Assembly (NCBI GenBank): GCA_902806565.1
Contig: CADCXA010000038.1
Location: 62,001-126,000 of the forward strand
Direction of reading: 5' to 3'
Origin: Hypoxylon rubiginosum
Lineage: Eukaryota > Ascomycota > Sordariomycetes > Xylariales > Hypoxylaceae
DNA length: 64,000 nt
Below the pieces are notes generated by a model. That model saw only the letters and a list, made by a program, of their open reading frames with translations. It was not told where the DNA came from and searched no databases. A program made the position numbers and the translations under genes. Numbering within the stretch: the first letter of the stretch is position 1; each line of letters starts with the position of its first letter. Positions 1-12,857 of the stretch are shown here, one piece after another.

Positions 1-2602
1 AGTCATATACGCCTTATGTATAGAATCGTGCAGCAATTGTCTCCGAACTTTCCTCCGTATTTGTAGTTCTGGATATGCCACGCAAAGTTCTCTCACCCTG
101 GGGGTCGACGGGGAACAGTGCACGAAGCCTACATAATATATACTCAGCTGGCAAGGGTGACTCGTGGCTTGCAAGCATGCATCTTGGTGGCTTGGTTCAC
201 AGGGTATAAGTGGGCGATTTGTATACATCAGCGCGGCCGTAGTTCTTGTTGGGAGCAGCCTGCAGAGGCAGGCAGGTCGGGAATTCCGTACGAACCATGC
301 AAGTCTTTCCGTCGTTCTGCTATTGGACAGAGAGATATGGCACATTGTGTTCACCGGAACAGATCGACACTTTGCGGGAAAAAAGGGGGTATCTGTCAAA
401 ATCGGGGAGGTAGCAGAGAATTGCGGCTCTACCCCTAAATGATACGACAATAACCGGCAAGAAATAGATACAAAATCACCCGACTATGCAGCGTGATGAT
501 CAATATCCTATACTATTCATGCGTTAGTGCAAGTCTACTTAAGTCCTTTTCGCGCGAACCCGTCCCTACTTGCAGCCGAACAAGGGGTTAGCAAGGGGTC
601 GCTTTCATAGTCCTGTAGCATTCCTTGTTAAACCTCCAGTCTAAGCACTAGGGAAATATAATCGTCTGATGCATTATAATGCGGTATATCGCCTAGTTGT
701 AGCGGTGAAGAATCGAGCCCCGACAGAGCCAGCCAATTAGAGATACCAAACTCGAGCGAATGTGGAGGACAACGGCATATAGGGACATGGTATACTGTAA
801 GCATATCCGAGTCGAATTGAGGAAGCGGGATGCAAGTGCTAGGGTCCTAGGAATAGGCACGTCAAACTTCTCCTTACCACCCTCAGGGAATAAGCAGTCG
901 GAAACTTATCAAGAGTTCCCTTGTTGTCCACGTTGCAAAAGCGCCGGTATGACTGGGACTCATCACCACGTGGCAGTGCTTCAATCTTACAAATACGACT
1001 TATATCTTATATAAACACTTAGCTGTCTTCTATTTGTCATCAACTATCTAGTTGTTAAAGGTTCTCAGCTAATACATGTAACATGGTGGTATAGATTTTG
1101 TACAACGGGTTAACCAAATCCTTTCAGGATTGACAACTAAAGTCTCAACATCGTATCTCTTGTACTTGAGTCTTATATAAGTTATCAGACAGCTATTTAC
1201 ATTGTGTTCAATCTCTCTTGTAAAGAAGTTCTTCAGTCTCTCTTCGCCAAGTAATTCGATATGAGTAATATTTTACGACCTTTCTCTATGCCACCCTTAA
1301 CTTACCCATTTCCAATCTGGCTATTAGTGAGAGGCAGTAAGCTTCCGTGTCTATCCGTAGTACTGTAGAGATAATATAGTTGCCGTCATAGTGCTTTGCT
1401 GGATTTTAGTTAACAAGTACAAGGTACCTGTTATACGGGGATATCGGGTGTGAATAGTGGTAAATCCCCATACGATTCAAGTGGTTCGTCGACGGTAGAG
1501 GAAGGAAATGGGGTTCAGCAGGGCAGAGGCAATTCCCACTTAGATGAGGCTACAGTGGCACTCAACATATCCATGATAAAAGATTGGACGAAATCTACAT
1601 GGAAAACAATATTAATCGTTCGTCGTACTAATACGTCAAGGGGAGTATTTCTTCTTCCTCGGTTACATTTTTTCGTTAGGGTCCAGGTCTAGGTCATGCC
1701 AGACTGACCACTCCGATGCAATTCGTGCATGAATATCCCTCCATGAAAAATATGCTGGCCATCCCTCCAATCTACCATCTATGGTACACTAGACAGCACT
1801 GCTGATTCCGTATCGTACACCTCTAATCTTCGTAGGTCCGCATTTCGTAAGCCGACGGGGCAGTTTTGCTCGTTTATAATCTGCATAGAAATATCAGTCC
1901 TGGCTGATTCTAATCGGTAAGTTGCGCAATGCTAGTTGGTATCTCACGGTGGAAGGAGTTGTTCGGCGCCCCAGGGGCTAGCTAGGAAAGCCACGGCAGC
2001 CTGAAGGCGTAGTAATTAGTAAGAGTTACTGGTAAGAAGCAAACGTTCTAGGTCTAAGGCAGGACATACACCAAAGAGGGCGACGCTTCGTACGACGGAC
2101 GCATTTTCGGGAGATGTGAGAGACTCATAGGTAGAGCTAATAAAGCCCTTGTTGGAGCGACCGAGTCGTTTGGGAGGCATATTTGTAGTGCGGTATATGT
2201 GTATGCTTGTGTTCTGTACGTGTACGTGTTCGTATGCAATGTTGATTGTAGTTGCGAGTGAATATGTTCGTGTCTGTCGTTTCGTCTTGGCCAGGAATTA
2301 ACGATGATGACGCTGAATCTAAAGACAAAAGAAGAAAAAAAAACTACCTATTTTTCGGACTTTAGAAGCTTGGGCCACACCGGGGGTGGGAGTGAGTGGG
2401 GCGCTAGACAGCTATGCTGACAACTAACAGAGTTCAATGGCGTCACAAGGCTGAAGGGGACAAAGGATCCTACAGACACTTATCTTCCTCCTTACCTTCC
2501 TCCTTACCTTATTAATCAAATCTCTATAAAAACACCCCAAAGTCCTCATGCGATTAACTAACCGTCAGCAGTCCGTACATATTAATACGACAACTATTGA
2601 AA
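1..2602. other. Intergenic, no gene recognised
   Basis: Open frames here are short (at most about 106 codons), mutually overlapping and without recognisable motifs or a fungal exon-intron pattern. A GT-rich run lies near 2195-2280. The last 120 bases are the likely promoter of the next gene. Nothing else supportable was seen. Confidence 0.6.
2484..2532 (+). promoter_or_regulatory. Pyrimidine direct repeat and TATA-like box
   Basis: Two tandem copies of CTTCCTCCTTAC (2484-2507) are followed by TATAAAAA at 2525-2532, about 70 bases before the ATG at 2603. CT-rich blocks next to a TATA element are common in fungal core promoters. The assignment is inferred from position only. Confidence 0.45.
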
Positions 2603-3757
2603 ATGGCTGAGACACCAGGATACGCCGGCGGTTTTCTACCGGACGGCCGCATCTCACTACCCTCTCCCGCACCCAGTGCCGCATCTAGTCGAGCGGCCGC
2701 GCGCCTACCTCACCCACGATCGAAGCCCCTGGCACGCGGCTCGAGAAAGGAGGACTACGCTAGGAATTATGTCTCAGACCGATTGCTACACATATCGCGT
2801 CGCTACGTCAAGAAGCACGGCATCCCGGACCCCGCGGATGAGGTGACAGGTTACGAGAGTATGGACGAGGTGTGCAGAGACATCGAGGAGGTCGTGGATG
2901 TGCTTTGGTTTACTGGTACTCGTATGTTTACCCTTACCACGTTTGTATCCCGTCTTCCCCCTGACCATGTCGAAGGAACAGGACTTGGCTAACAAAGCTT
3001 CCCAGCTAGCCTCCAAATCCCATACCTCCTGAACATCGCGCTAGCCTTGAACACGTATCTACCAGCCTTCCCAGCATCACCACGCCCGACCTTTGCACTT
3101 CTAAAGAAGCTAGATCACTGCTTCTCAAGTTTGATCGTGGGCTACGACATAAAATCTGGAGACCCGCTGTCAGGCTTCGAAAAGCGCGGCTACGCGACTA
3201 TGGGGCTTACGCGGACCGACATGGTGCGATGCAAGAGTATCGCCGACGATACCCGAATGTTGGTCGCCATGGTCATGAGTGACGAGCCAGACGTCGAAAA
3301 CTATGCGGACGACGACGACGACAGACCGCCACCTGCGAGGCGGAATGTCTCCGTCTCACTTTCGACCGGTTTTATACAATCCCCGGTCGACGACAGCATT
3401 TATAGTAATGACGATAATGATAACATGATAAAAACGGAAGCCGACATTATAAATTTCGAAGATTCGGACGAGGAATCGGTTTATTCTACAACTACGAAGC
3501 GTAAATCCGACGACACCGACCACGAAGACGATGCGCACGAGGAGAGCAAACGGATAAAAATCGAGCAAGATGACGAGGGATTAGGCCCGACATTCAGCGA
3601 CGCCGCCCCAGGGAACATGAGTCCAAATCCATTCCTAGATGATATCGGGCCTCGGCCTAGCGGACAATTCCATTTCACGGGAGATGATTCAGACGATTCA
3701 GACGATGAGGGAACGGCACCCTTGAATGCGAACATTAATACGACCACGGCCACGACC

Positions 3758-3790
<33 letters not shown>

Positions 3791-3964
3791 ACGCCGTCAG
3801 CGGTACGAATGGCGCTAGACACTGAACAGGACATGGGAGAGCCGAGCGAGGAGGTCGACGAGGAAGAGGAAGAGTTACAACTAAATGTCGGCAAGGTATA
3901 CGAGAGGACGCTGTTGCAAATAGGCAAGTCGATGGGCGAATCAATAACGGCCGATCAGCTATAA
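2603..3964 (+). CDS. Conserved fungal protein with acidic C-terminal tail, function unknown
   Basis: Two exons, 2603-2921 and 3006-3964, give about 425 residues. The intron (GTATGT...CCCAG, 84 nt) is placed so that the frame continues as GTPSLQIPYLLNIA, a natural-looking helical stretch. The upstream TTG at 2597 was ignored in favour of the ATG in AAAATGGC. The N-terminal ~210 residues are ordered and Leu-rich, including RLLHISRRYVKK and FALLKKLDHCF. The rest is low complexity: Asp/Glu-rich blocks, KR-rich patches resembling nuclear signals, and a ten-alanine run encoded by (GCT)10. The N-terminal block resembles a Pezizomycotina-wide family that I recall being loosely annotated as meiotic recombination protein DMC1-like. 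It shows no RecA-type Walker motifs, so I do not support that name. Confidence 0.8.
3761..3790 (+). repeat. (GCT)10 coding microsatellite
   Basis: Ten perfect GCT units encode ten alanines inside the acidic tail of the preceding gene. Pure triplet runs of this kind usually vary in length between strains without shifting the frame. Confidence 0.95.
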
Positions 3965-5489
3965 TTTAGCCCATTTATTTTATTTACCTATTTACCTATT
4001 TACCTACATACCCAATATGGATAGGTATCTTTTCCAAGGTAGCAAATGCCCACTACCTACCTAGTACTTAGGCATGCTCCGATCTTCCCCCATGAACGAT
4101 CTATAATTATTCTCCGAAATGTGATATGTCATATGTGACCATCTTAGCGGGAACCAAAAAGAATACAGAGCACCTTGACGGATAGATCCGAGATTGGGCA
4201 GGATACCTAGCGTAGTGACCCTTTCCCGTGAGGGACATAAGGGGGGACGAAATAATGCTGCGAAGACACAATATAACTTGACTGACTTGACATTGACCTA
4301 ACCGACTTTTGGTGACGACAAGAGATGAGCCCGAGCCTATTAACTGACTAGTACCCCTAACCCCTTTTTTTTCTTCATTTAATTTCCATCATATTCGAAA
4401 CGCACCCCCCCCCCCCATTTTCAACATCCGCATCTTTTCCACCTCGTTTCCTTTTTCCTTTGGTTTTCGATATGTATCTTTTTTTTTCTGTACCAACTCG
4501 GCGTGTAAGAGCCTTTCTCCCCGAGCTGCTACCAACTCTGTCACGTTCCCACCCACTCACTCACTTTCATTAAGTATTTTGTCTCCCTTTTCCCCGTCGA
4601 GATTATGCTCTCCAGGTCGCATTTCTGTGGCAGCGTCTGGTTTGGATCTCAGCTCGCATACCGTCAGGTCTGCCGTGGTCAAGTCCCTTCTCAATGTAGA
4701 GCGTTGTATTGTTCACTCGTGGTTTCGTCCTTTCCCCAGTCGCGTGCTAAACGCTACCCAATTTGCAACGACGACGATGCAAACTTGGTGTTCCCGCCTC
4801 CATCGTCAAAATAGCACTCCTCCCTCACATTCCTCAGCGTTGGTATGATAATACAGGAAGGCGAAAATGGGGGTATCCGAAGAATGATATTGATCCGATC
4901 GATCCAGAGTCTCTGTGTGTTCAACCCAATCCATTAAGGAATTCTGAATTATGGTCTCGTACTAAAAATGTCGTACGTAATGGGGAGGTTTAGTCGTGTC
5001 GTATCGTATACGCCATGAGTCATGCCGCAAGAAAAAGAAGATGAGATAGAAAACTAGAAAAAGAAGTCGATCCGAATAAGAGGTACGTGAGGGATATAGT
5101 ACAGCTCACGCCTATGAAACTTGTAGAAATCCGTCCTTGGTTCGAACCCGATGTTTTAATTCGTGTAAACGATGAAAGATTCATAGCGTAAGATGGCCAC
5201 AGCAAACGGTAGGCAAAGTGACAAATGCTCATCATGGTGGATTTTAATAATTCAAAGCGCAATGTAAAGAAACAAGGTTATTCAAAAAAGAAATTTTGTA
5301 GCACCCCTTTTTAGAGGATTGATCCGCGTGACCCGTCGCTCGCAGGCGATTAGGCCTTGGAAAACGGCTGGTATGACATTCGAAGTAATCAAATCATCCA
5401 GAAGCGCTGTTGGAACAGCGAATCCGGGTGCTGATACTCGTCACAAGATGTAACCAGGCCGAATGGTCACGTATTTCGATATCTCGCAT
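3965..5489. other. Intergenic, no gene recognised
   Basis: This lies between a plus-strand 3' end and a minus-strand 3' end, so it should hold two terminators. It contains TTTACCTA-like repeats (about 3980-4010), a run of twelve C at 4405-4416 and pyrimidine-rich DNA. Small open frames at 4579-4993 have no recognisable features. Confidence 0.55.
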
Positions 5490-6205
5490 TTATGCAACCG
5501 GCGGGATAGCAGGGGCAGCAGGAATTTCGACCTCAACTGGAACCTCGCCGTTGGTAGCCTTCTGGGGGCAGTCGCGTGAGATGTGGCCAGCTTCGCCGCA
5601 TTGGTAGCAAGTCTTGCCAGCCGTGTTCAGGGGACCGCCATTAGGCGCTGTGCAGTCTCGGGAGATGTGACCAAGCTTTCCACAAGCGTAGCACTTCATC
5701 GCCTGCGCTTGGCAGTCGCGCGCAAAGTGGTTCGGCCCGCCGCACTTGTAGCAGGTAGCAGGCCGAGGGCCACCAGCGAAGCCGCCTCGGCCGAAGCCAG
5801 CAAATCCGCCGCCGCGAGGGACGGGACCACCACGTCCCATCGCCACACCGGCAGGGTTGGGGCAAGCACGAGCTAGGTGGCCGGGCTGGCCGCAGTTGTA
5901 GCATCGGCCGTTGCCACCGGCTCCGGTCAAGCGGAGGGTAGGGCAGTCAGCCTGGACGTGTCCAAGTCCTTGGCAGTGGTAGCACTGCTTCGCCTCGGTG
6001 GTACGAGGGAGAGGACATTGGTTAGACTCGTGTCCTAGCCAAGGTTAGATAGGTGGGACACCACTACAAAGAACGTCCTTCTTCACGGCGGAGACCTACC
6101 AGGCTGTTTGCAGTTGTAGCAAAGACGCTCGGCGGAGGAGCATACCTCGGCGTAGTGGCCAACGTTGCCACACTTGTAGCATGCTCGGCGAGATAGCGAA
6201 GACAT
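5490..6205 (-). CDS. gis2: Seven-knuckle CCHC zinc-finger protein (Gis2/Byr3/CNBP type)
   Basis: Exons 6205-6100 and 6034-5490 (minus) give about 216 residues. The intron (GTAGGT...CTAG, 65 nt) splits a knuckle so that CYNCKQPG joins HESNQC. Seven CX2CX4HX4C knuckles follow one another: CYKCGNVGHYAEVC, CYNCKQPGHESNQC, CYHCQGLGHVQADC, CYNCGQPGHLARAC, CYKCGGPNHFARDC, CYACGKLGHISRDC and CYQCGEAGHISRDC. A Gly/Arg-rich RGG-like linker separates the fourth and fifth. Knuckle number and size match yeast Gis2, fission-yeast Byr3 and animal CNBP, cytoplasmic single-strand nucleic-acid binders linked to translation and stress granules. The Pro/Val/Ala-rich tail is ordinary. The family call is secure; the exact orthologue name is inferred. 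Confidence 0.92.
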
Positions 6206-7387
6206 TGCGACAAGTCTGTGAGTCTGTGTGGTTCCATTATCAGCGAGACACTTCACGTAAGCTTTATCCCCAACTACCCATTCCTGAACGACCCGTTTGC
6301 AGCGATGTGGTGGTGGCACGTTAGTAAACTCGTCCGATTGCAACCAATCTGGGATCGAGGCGGTAGGCATCTCGCTTGAGATGCCGGTCCAACCGGTCCA
6401 GGCCAGGGGTATCCAAGGGCCAGAGAGGAATTGGTAAATATTACGGCCTGGTAATACATCTACATCTACATCCACTACCCTTCGGTGTCGATGTTGGGAT
6501 TGGATGGTGCTACTCGGATGGTACCCAAAACAGTAATAAGGAGGTACCTCCACGTGCATGTCGTTTGTCGGATAAAATACCCCACGAAGGATGGTACGGT
6601 TTCGCAGGCTACGGCTAGATGACGGAGAGGCGACGGATGGGCGACCGAGCGTTCACTGAGTGGTTTTCCAGGATCTGCAGGTCGACTGGGTTAACTGCAG
6701 ACGGTTGGGGTTGTGCGACCCGACACAAATGCGAGATAGATAGAACAGGCCCGGCCGAATTGACGTATCCTTTCCTGTCGGGCGCCCATGTACCAAGTAC
6801 ACATGTTCAGTTCCCCTCGACCCTCAACGATGCGATTTGCTTCTTATTGTTTAGGCGGCCTTCTCTTAACTCTGCGCGTATCCCCACAGCGTCGGAATAA
6901 TTCGTAGGGGAATAAAGGCGACATTGTCTGTTCGTTCGGAGTATCGTGTTCGAGTAGTAGTAGAAGCTGGCGCAAAAGCCGAGTTGTCGAATGGTGGATG
7001 GCATGAATGGCGCATAACGGGGAAGGTTTGCGAAAGGTTTGCGGTTTTACGATTTGCTTATGTGCAGCGCAATCGAATCGCGCGCAGGACTAATCGAGCG
7101 AATCATGGAGAGTTTGGTTGTCGCTAATGGTAGTAGCTCTCGCGATTGGATATGATGGTATTTTGAATCCAGTCGAGGTGGAGACGGTAGAGAAATTCCC
7201 TCGCGACGATACTGGCGGCATAGTGAAGTGGAAGTTGTCGCAAAGCTGTCGATGGCGGGGTAAGGCGCAAAAATGAATAGACAGACGGGTCTTGTCTTTG
7301 TCTTTCGCATCGTCTATCTGATATCTCGTATGCGCGAGCAATGGAATCGCATAGGCCATAGGTCATACTCGTCCTTCTTGCGATCGC

Positions 7388-7429
<42 letters not shown>

Positions 7430-10400
7430 CGGTATCGTTGTCGCCCGCATGTGATGCAGTTACAGGCAGAATGGTTCTGTCGTACAGCAGAGACACAGAA
7501 GGGAAAAAAACCACATGCCAACGGGGTCTGGACCTGATTGTTGTACCACACACCAATGCGCCGAGGGACGTATTTCGAATACGCAGGGAAGATATAAATA
7601 TTTAAAAACAAAAACAAAAAAAAGGGTGTCAAAACTCACACTTCGTAAAAAAAAATAATAAACCTTACAAGATTTCCCCTGCTTATTCTTTTGCGCCAAC
7701 TCTTACCCTTTTTTCCTTTTCACTGCTGCTAATCCGTCCAACGGCAACCTTCTCTTCCAAGCGACGTCTTCTCCAAACACTGCGCGACCTCCTAAGGGGG
7801 GAGTTGATGATGATAACGCGATGCGATACGATGCGAGTCAATGCGGATGCAATATAGAACCACAGAAAAAAAGAAGGGTTAAGAATTAAAAAAGGCGAGA
7901 GAGGGATCGAGGGAAAAAAGAGAAAGGACCGGAGGGAGAGGGGACGAGTCCTCCCAGGCGTCCCAGGGCTTCGAGGCCTAGAGCCCAGAGCCCAGAGCGA
8001 CGTAGTGTGGATCCGGCGGGTGAAGGGGCTTTCTCCTCTATAAACGGGGGTACTCGGTACATTAAACGGAACAAGCACCGCAAGGCATTTACAGGCATTT
8101 ACAGGCATTGTTCCAAGCTGATGCGCAACTGCATGCCCATGAACCAAGGTATAAGGTACCTTTTCCGATCCCTTCCCTGCATACCTCAGTAGGGTCAACT
8201 TACCTATTAGCGGATAGATCGTCCAAATCTCAGGTGGTCAGGTAGTCAGGTAGTCCAGTAGTTCTTTCATGTGGCTACCTATCTCGAAGAAAAATTGATT
8301 TTTTTTCTTTCTTATTTTTTTCCTTGTTTTGTCTTTATTGTCCGCCTGGAATGCATACCTCTTCTATGTTTCTATGTACCTAGGTATGTACATATATGTA
8401 TGTCTCTCGGGAGGGGTTCATATAGTTTTCTTGTACTACGTTGGTATACCCGTCAGACTGGATAGCCCCCCTTTTCTCTTGTATTACATGCCTAATCTGT
8501 GCTACCTTTCCTCCTCCTTTTTCTTTCCTTTTCATCTTTTCCATCTTTTCATCTTTTTTTTAACATCTCAGATATCTACCATGTAAGATTCAACAGACAG
8601 TCCAAACATGCAAGAAGAAGTATGCATGTAGGCTGACAAGTATAATGCCTGATCAGAGTGCGCTAGGTCGACGAACCTCTTCCTCATTCGAACCAGCCTA
8701 AGTCCTGATGAATCCCTCAGCCAATGGCAATACTACCTAACCTTCCCCCCTTTATTCTAGTGTCTGACGGTTTGCTGCGCTGCATGACTGCAGTACAAGA
8801 AAAAATTGTCCATGTCCAGGGAAGAGGCATGGATCCGGAGTGATCCAAATTCTCACCAGCATAACTCCTACAACAGGCATTAGCGAGTTATCCGACAGCG
8901 CCGACTATCTCGCCTTTTTTTTTTCACGTGCCTTTTCTCCTATGCAAGGCCTTCTCTTCTCATCTCCTCTCCTCTCTCTTTTTCCTTCTATCACTTCTTT
9001 ATCCTTAATTCTCTGGTTGACCCCTGAGTACCTAGTTAAGCACCAGATGGCAAAGTCTTACAGGAACAAGCTACTGAAGCCGAACCATCTCTAGTAATAT
9101 TACTACCGAGCTATCTAGGTAGGGTAGGTAGCATGACGAACGTAGGGATGCCCGACCCCACAACGTAGGACTTGAGGCCCGAAAGACGCGTAAAGGTCTA
9201 GGCAAAGGGGGATGGTAGTAATAGTCTGGATCGACCCAGCCGCGTTGACATTTTTTGTGTAGTAGGCGAACCCTACCTAGGGTTAGGTTCGTGTACTATG
9301 TAGGGTTATGTCGGGGTGGTGGGCGGTGGGTGGATAGTGACTTGATGTGCGAAAGAGTGCCTGGTCTAGCAATGGGAATCCCGATATCAAGTTCAGGTAT
9401 TGGCATTGGCATTAGCATCCTAGCCGAACAGCGTGAACAGCGTGAAATTGGAACTCGTGAGGAACTTGCATATCGATACTATTGGATCATACGGCAGCGT
9501 GCATACCACATGGCTTCAATAATCAGCCACACGTCTAATAGCTCATGCATTACTATTGCAACATCTACTGCGTCTCTCGTCTCTCGTCTCTCGACGTTGG
9601 AGCAAGGTAGGAAATGCAGCCGCCGCCACCTCCTCAGCCTACATGATCCCTCCCCCCTTAGCCCTCGGTCCCAACCAATCAAAATCCCGTCGCAAGACCG
9701 GGGGGGCCTGAGAATAGTGCTTCCGCCTTGCTGATCTTGCTTCCAACATCGCCAACTCTCCGGGTTGTGACTGTGATCGTCATCTTAATTAGTTGCTCCC
9801 GTACTATTATTCTCGGCGTCCTTTTGCCGACTAGCATCTTGTTACCTAGCGTTACTACCTACTTAGGTAGGTACGTATAGTATACAGTAGGTTGCATAGT
9901 ACATAGTAGTCACATCACCCCCAAACTACATCCTTTCCGCGTCTTCGGGGACTAGTTTGACCTTACTTAACGCAGGGGAGGTGGGAGGTTCTCGTTACGT
10001 TTTCAAAGCGGCGGGTTGCTTCTGGTGTGTACTTCTCTTGAGCCTCTTCAAACGAGCTCTTATTAAAACCTAATAGATCATCGTCTTAATAACCCACGAT
10101 GCCCGTTGCCGTAAGTATCGTAGAGCCGCCCTGAGTACGTAAGATTCCTATGTAATTATCTACCTTAGGAGAATAGGAGAATTACATGGAGGTTATGGGC
10201 CATTCCATTACACTCAGTTGACATGATAATTTGTTTCTTTATTCCTTCCTTTACCTTTTTCTGGCTCCTTCTTTGTGCTATAAGCCCCCAAGATTATAAC
10301 CAATAAGTTACAGACTACATGCTTTATCATTATATTATAAGCCATTGCAAATTTACTAAGCAACATAGGTAGGTAGGTAACTATGATGCCCATTATTGCT

Positions 10401-11504
10401 AATTAGACAGCGAAATTATACTAATTTTCTGTTCTTGTCGGGAGTAGTCCGTTTGAATAATTTGGGTTTGTGGTTCTCGTTGTAAGTACGATCTAGAGCT
10501 ATAGGAGCGCTAGGTTACCTCCCTTTTCAGGTAAGTATGACTTCAGGTTGCTGAAACGGTCCCGTTGGATATGTTGTGTCCATTCTAGGTTCCTGGGGCT
10601 GTTAGAGAATATTAACAATCCTCATTCATACGTTTTTCTTCATTCTTTTGGCAAAGTAGTAGCTAGCTATATGTAGGTACTTATCTCGTACGCCTTAGGC
10701 TGAGTGATCTGCCATACCAACATACATTATCTCACCTTGTTCTGAGCCTCAAAATTGAACCTCCTTGATGTCTAGTAAGTGGTTTGGGGGTCGTCGCTGT
10801 GAGACATAACGCTCAGGCCATATGTCCATTGATGTCATCTGCCACTACGAGTTTAACATAGTAGACACGGCCTAGCTTTATTTCGCTTCCCTTCTATAGT
10901 AGGCCAGATCCTTAGACAGCAGATGTCCACCTCAAAACAGATACCAAATTAGCAAAGGGGAAGAGAGGGGGGTTAGGTTCAGGATTCAGCTTCAGCTAGT
11001 AGCTAGTTGACACAACGAACGTTTATATGACCTTTTCCGGGATTCTTCGTAGCTGGCAGTACATTCTACGCCTAATGTGTACTACGACGCGAACACAGTT
11101 GGCTGAGAAGACCGTAGTCTGTTCCATGATTTATCTGCACCATGACACGGTGAGCGACTTAATTACCTACCTACCCTTCAACTTAATGACAGCTTGTAAT
11201 TACGCACTAACTCTTGAAGCCCAGCCTTAGCGAAAAGTAGCAGTTATTAACACAGCTGGAGTTCCTCGTCCTTAGCGCCGGTGCTAGAATCAAACTCCAC
11301 GAGTAGGTACCTATACCCAATGTGACCCATTTCGCTAATATGAACAAGACAGATATTACAGTATGGCTTTCACTCTGCCTTCTTTCACCCTTTTCCTTTT
11401 TTATATTTCCATGTCCTCGTACAAAGCTATACACTTTCTCCTGCCCATCGCCGTCTCGTCGCTTTCCCGTTCGAGACCAATACGAACAGACCTTACATGC
11501 TCTA
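6206..11504. other. 5.3-kb intergenic region
   Basis: No open frame shows a recognisable domain or credible exon joins. The longest (9255-9734, 159 codons) is low complexity. The stretch holds a (TGT)14 microsatellite and repeated GTAGGTAC/TACCTAC motifs (about 9115, 9850 and 10370). It should include the promoter of the CCHC gene at its left end and the terminator of the membrane-protein gene at its right end. A non-coding RNA cannot be excluded. Confidence 0.5.
7388..7429. repeat. (TGT)14 microsatellite
   Basis: Fourteen perfect triplets. They create poly-Gln, poly-Asn and poly-Thr shadow frames on the minus strand and Leu-rich frames on the plus strand; none of these looks like a real gene. 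Confidence 0.95.
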
Positions 11505-12857
11505 TCACCGAGCACTTAGGTGCTGCTCCCCCGTATGTAGACGGCTAGCCTCGGAGGGATGGGGCGGGAGCGGCACATCAGTCGGAGGAGCGAATGACCG
11601 AGGACGAGCCTCGACAATATAGCTCACACCATCTTCCGATGCGTACGACGGCGGCCGTGCCGTCCCGGGACGAGGCTGCTCTTCGCCTTCCCCCTCCGTA
11701 GGCGCCTGATCATTGCGCTGCCAATACAGACGGTTCGGATCTACGCGCTATATCGTGTGTCAGCGGAGCCGCTTCTATTATACTCAAATGCGGGTTAGTA
11801 CGTACCACGCTCTCACGCCACAGCCCATAAGCCGGAGGCTGTAGCTTATTCGCGTCGCTTTCGGCCCCTTCCTCTTCCTCGTCGCGCGCGAGGATGACGT
11901 GGATTGGCCGCCGCGGGACCGCATAGCCGCCCGGTTCCATCAGCTGGGGTAGGCGAGCGCGCTCTTCGTCTTCCTCGTTAGGCGGCCTGACGATCAACAT
12001 GCAGATCCTGATCAGGCCGTGGCAGAAGAAGATGGTTGCGAACAGGATGACCAGGATCAGAAGTACCGTGAACTCGTTGCTGTTGATATTCTTGGTAATC
12101 GAGAGGGCAAGGTCTATATCCACTCGGTTAGGATGGAGCTGTGCAAATGCGTGATGGGTAGTATCGACTTACAGACAGCGAGCATAAATATTAACAGAAT
12201 GCCCGACACAAAACATCGCAGGATTTGGCGGCGTATGCGGGCTGATTTGACCCACGGAAAGCAAAACAAGAATTTCACAGGATGCTCATCATTCCCATGT
12301 CTTCGACTTCGACGATGGCGATGTCGCATCCTCCTATCCACAGCATCGGCCAGGTGCGTTTCTTCCGGATCGGCGCCCTGAAACCTTGGCCGTCCCATAT
12401 GGCTATCTCGGACGCCGTCACTTCTTTGCGACGGTGCCGGCTCAGATATGACGGGAATTTGTTCGGCTTGTGGTTGAGGCTGTGAGCGTTCGGGAACTGG
12501 TTCAGAGGGCCGCTCGGCCTCGGCAGGCGAGGCCGGGCCCGATGACCCTCGAGTCCATGTTCGTGCGAGGTTCGGCAGGTGTAGGCGAGTCGAAGGCATG
12601 TTAGGAAGGCCGAGGTTGAAGCGCGGAGTCTTCGGACTATCGATCTCGGACGCATCGCCGTTAACCGTCTGGCTCTGCTCAGCTATGCGTGACCGGCCCG
12701 TAAATACAGCAGGCAAGGATGGTCGGCTTAACGAGAAGCCTCTTGTACGTTGACTTCGTTGCTCGCCCATCTCTACCTCCCTCTGCTGTTCGAGATCTTG
12801 TGTCTGCCCCTCTGGTGACTGCCCCCTCCGTAGGACATTCGCTCGAATGAAGTCCAT
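11505..12857 (-). CDS. Conserved fungal two-span membrane protein, function unknown
   Basis: Three exons on the minus strand, 12857-12173, 12113-11806 and 11747-11505, give about 411 residues. Introns are 59 nt (GTAAGT...ATAG) and 58 nt (GTACGT...ATAG), and all joins keep frame. The first ~200 residues are Ser/Pro/Arg-rich and probably disordered, with a basic patch (RRMRHRHRRSRR) before the membrane. One hydrophobic segment (FVSGILLIFMLAV) spans the first splice junction, and a second lies in exon 2 (VLLILVILFATIFF). Then come PPNEEDEERARLP, an RRPIHVILARDEE block and a tail containing PPAYGLWRESV, RVDPNRLYWQR and PPSY. PPxY motifs bind WW-domain ubiquitin ligases of the Rsp5 type, so adaptor-like turnover is possible but only inferred. 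The overall pattern is familiar from other ascomycetes, without a known role. Confidence 0.85.

Noticed and set aside
3481..3927. Minus-strand Ser/Ala-rich frame of 148 codons
   Set aside because: It is antisense to the acidic tail and (GCT)10 of the gene at 2603-3964.
2603..3964. DMC1 recombinase
   Set aside because: No RecA-type Walker A or B motif is visible, so the loosely transferred name is unsupported.
5095..5160. Possible tRNA, from a GGTTCGAACCC B-box-like sequence
   Set aside because: No A box, anticodon arm or acceptor stem could be folded on either strand; the match is mostly the palindrome GGTTCGAACC.
7314..7632. Poly-Gln, poly-Asn and poly-Thr reading frames
   Set aside because: They are translations of the (TGT)14 microsatellite, with no other coding features.
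9255..9734. 159-codon open frame
   Set aside because: It has no motif, no domain-like pattern and no supporting gene context; the frame is compatible with chance.
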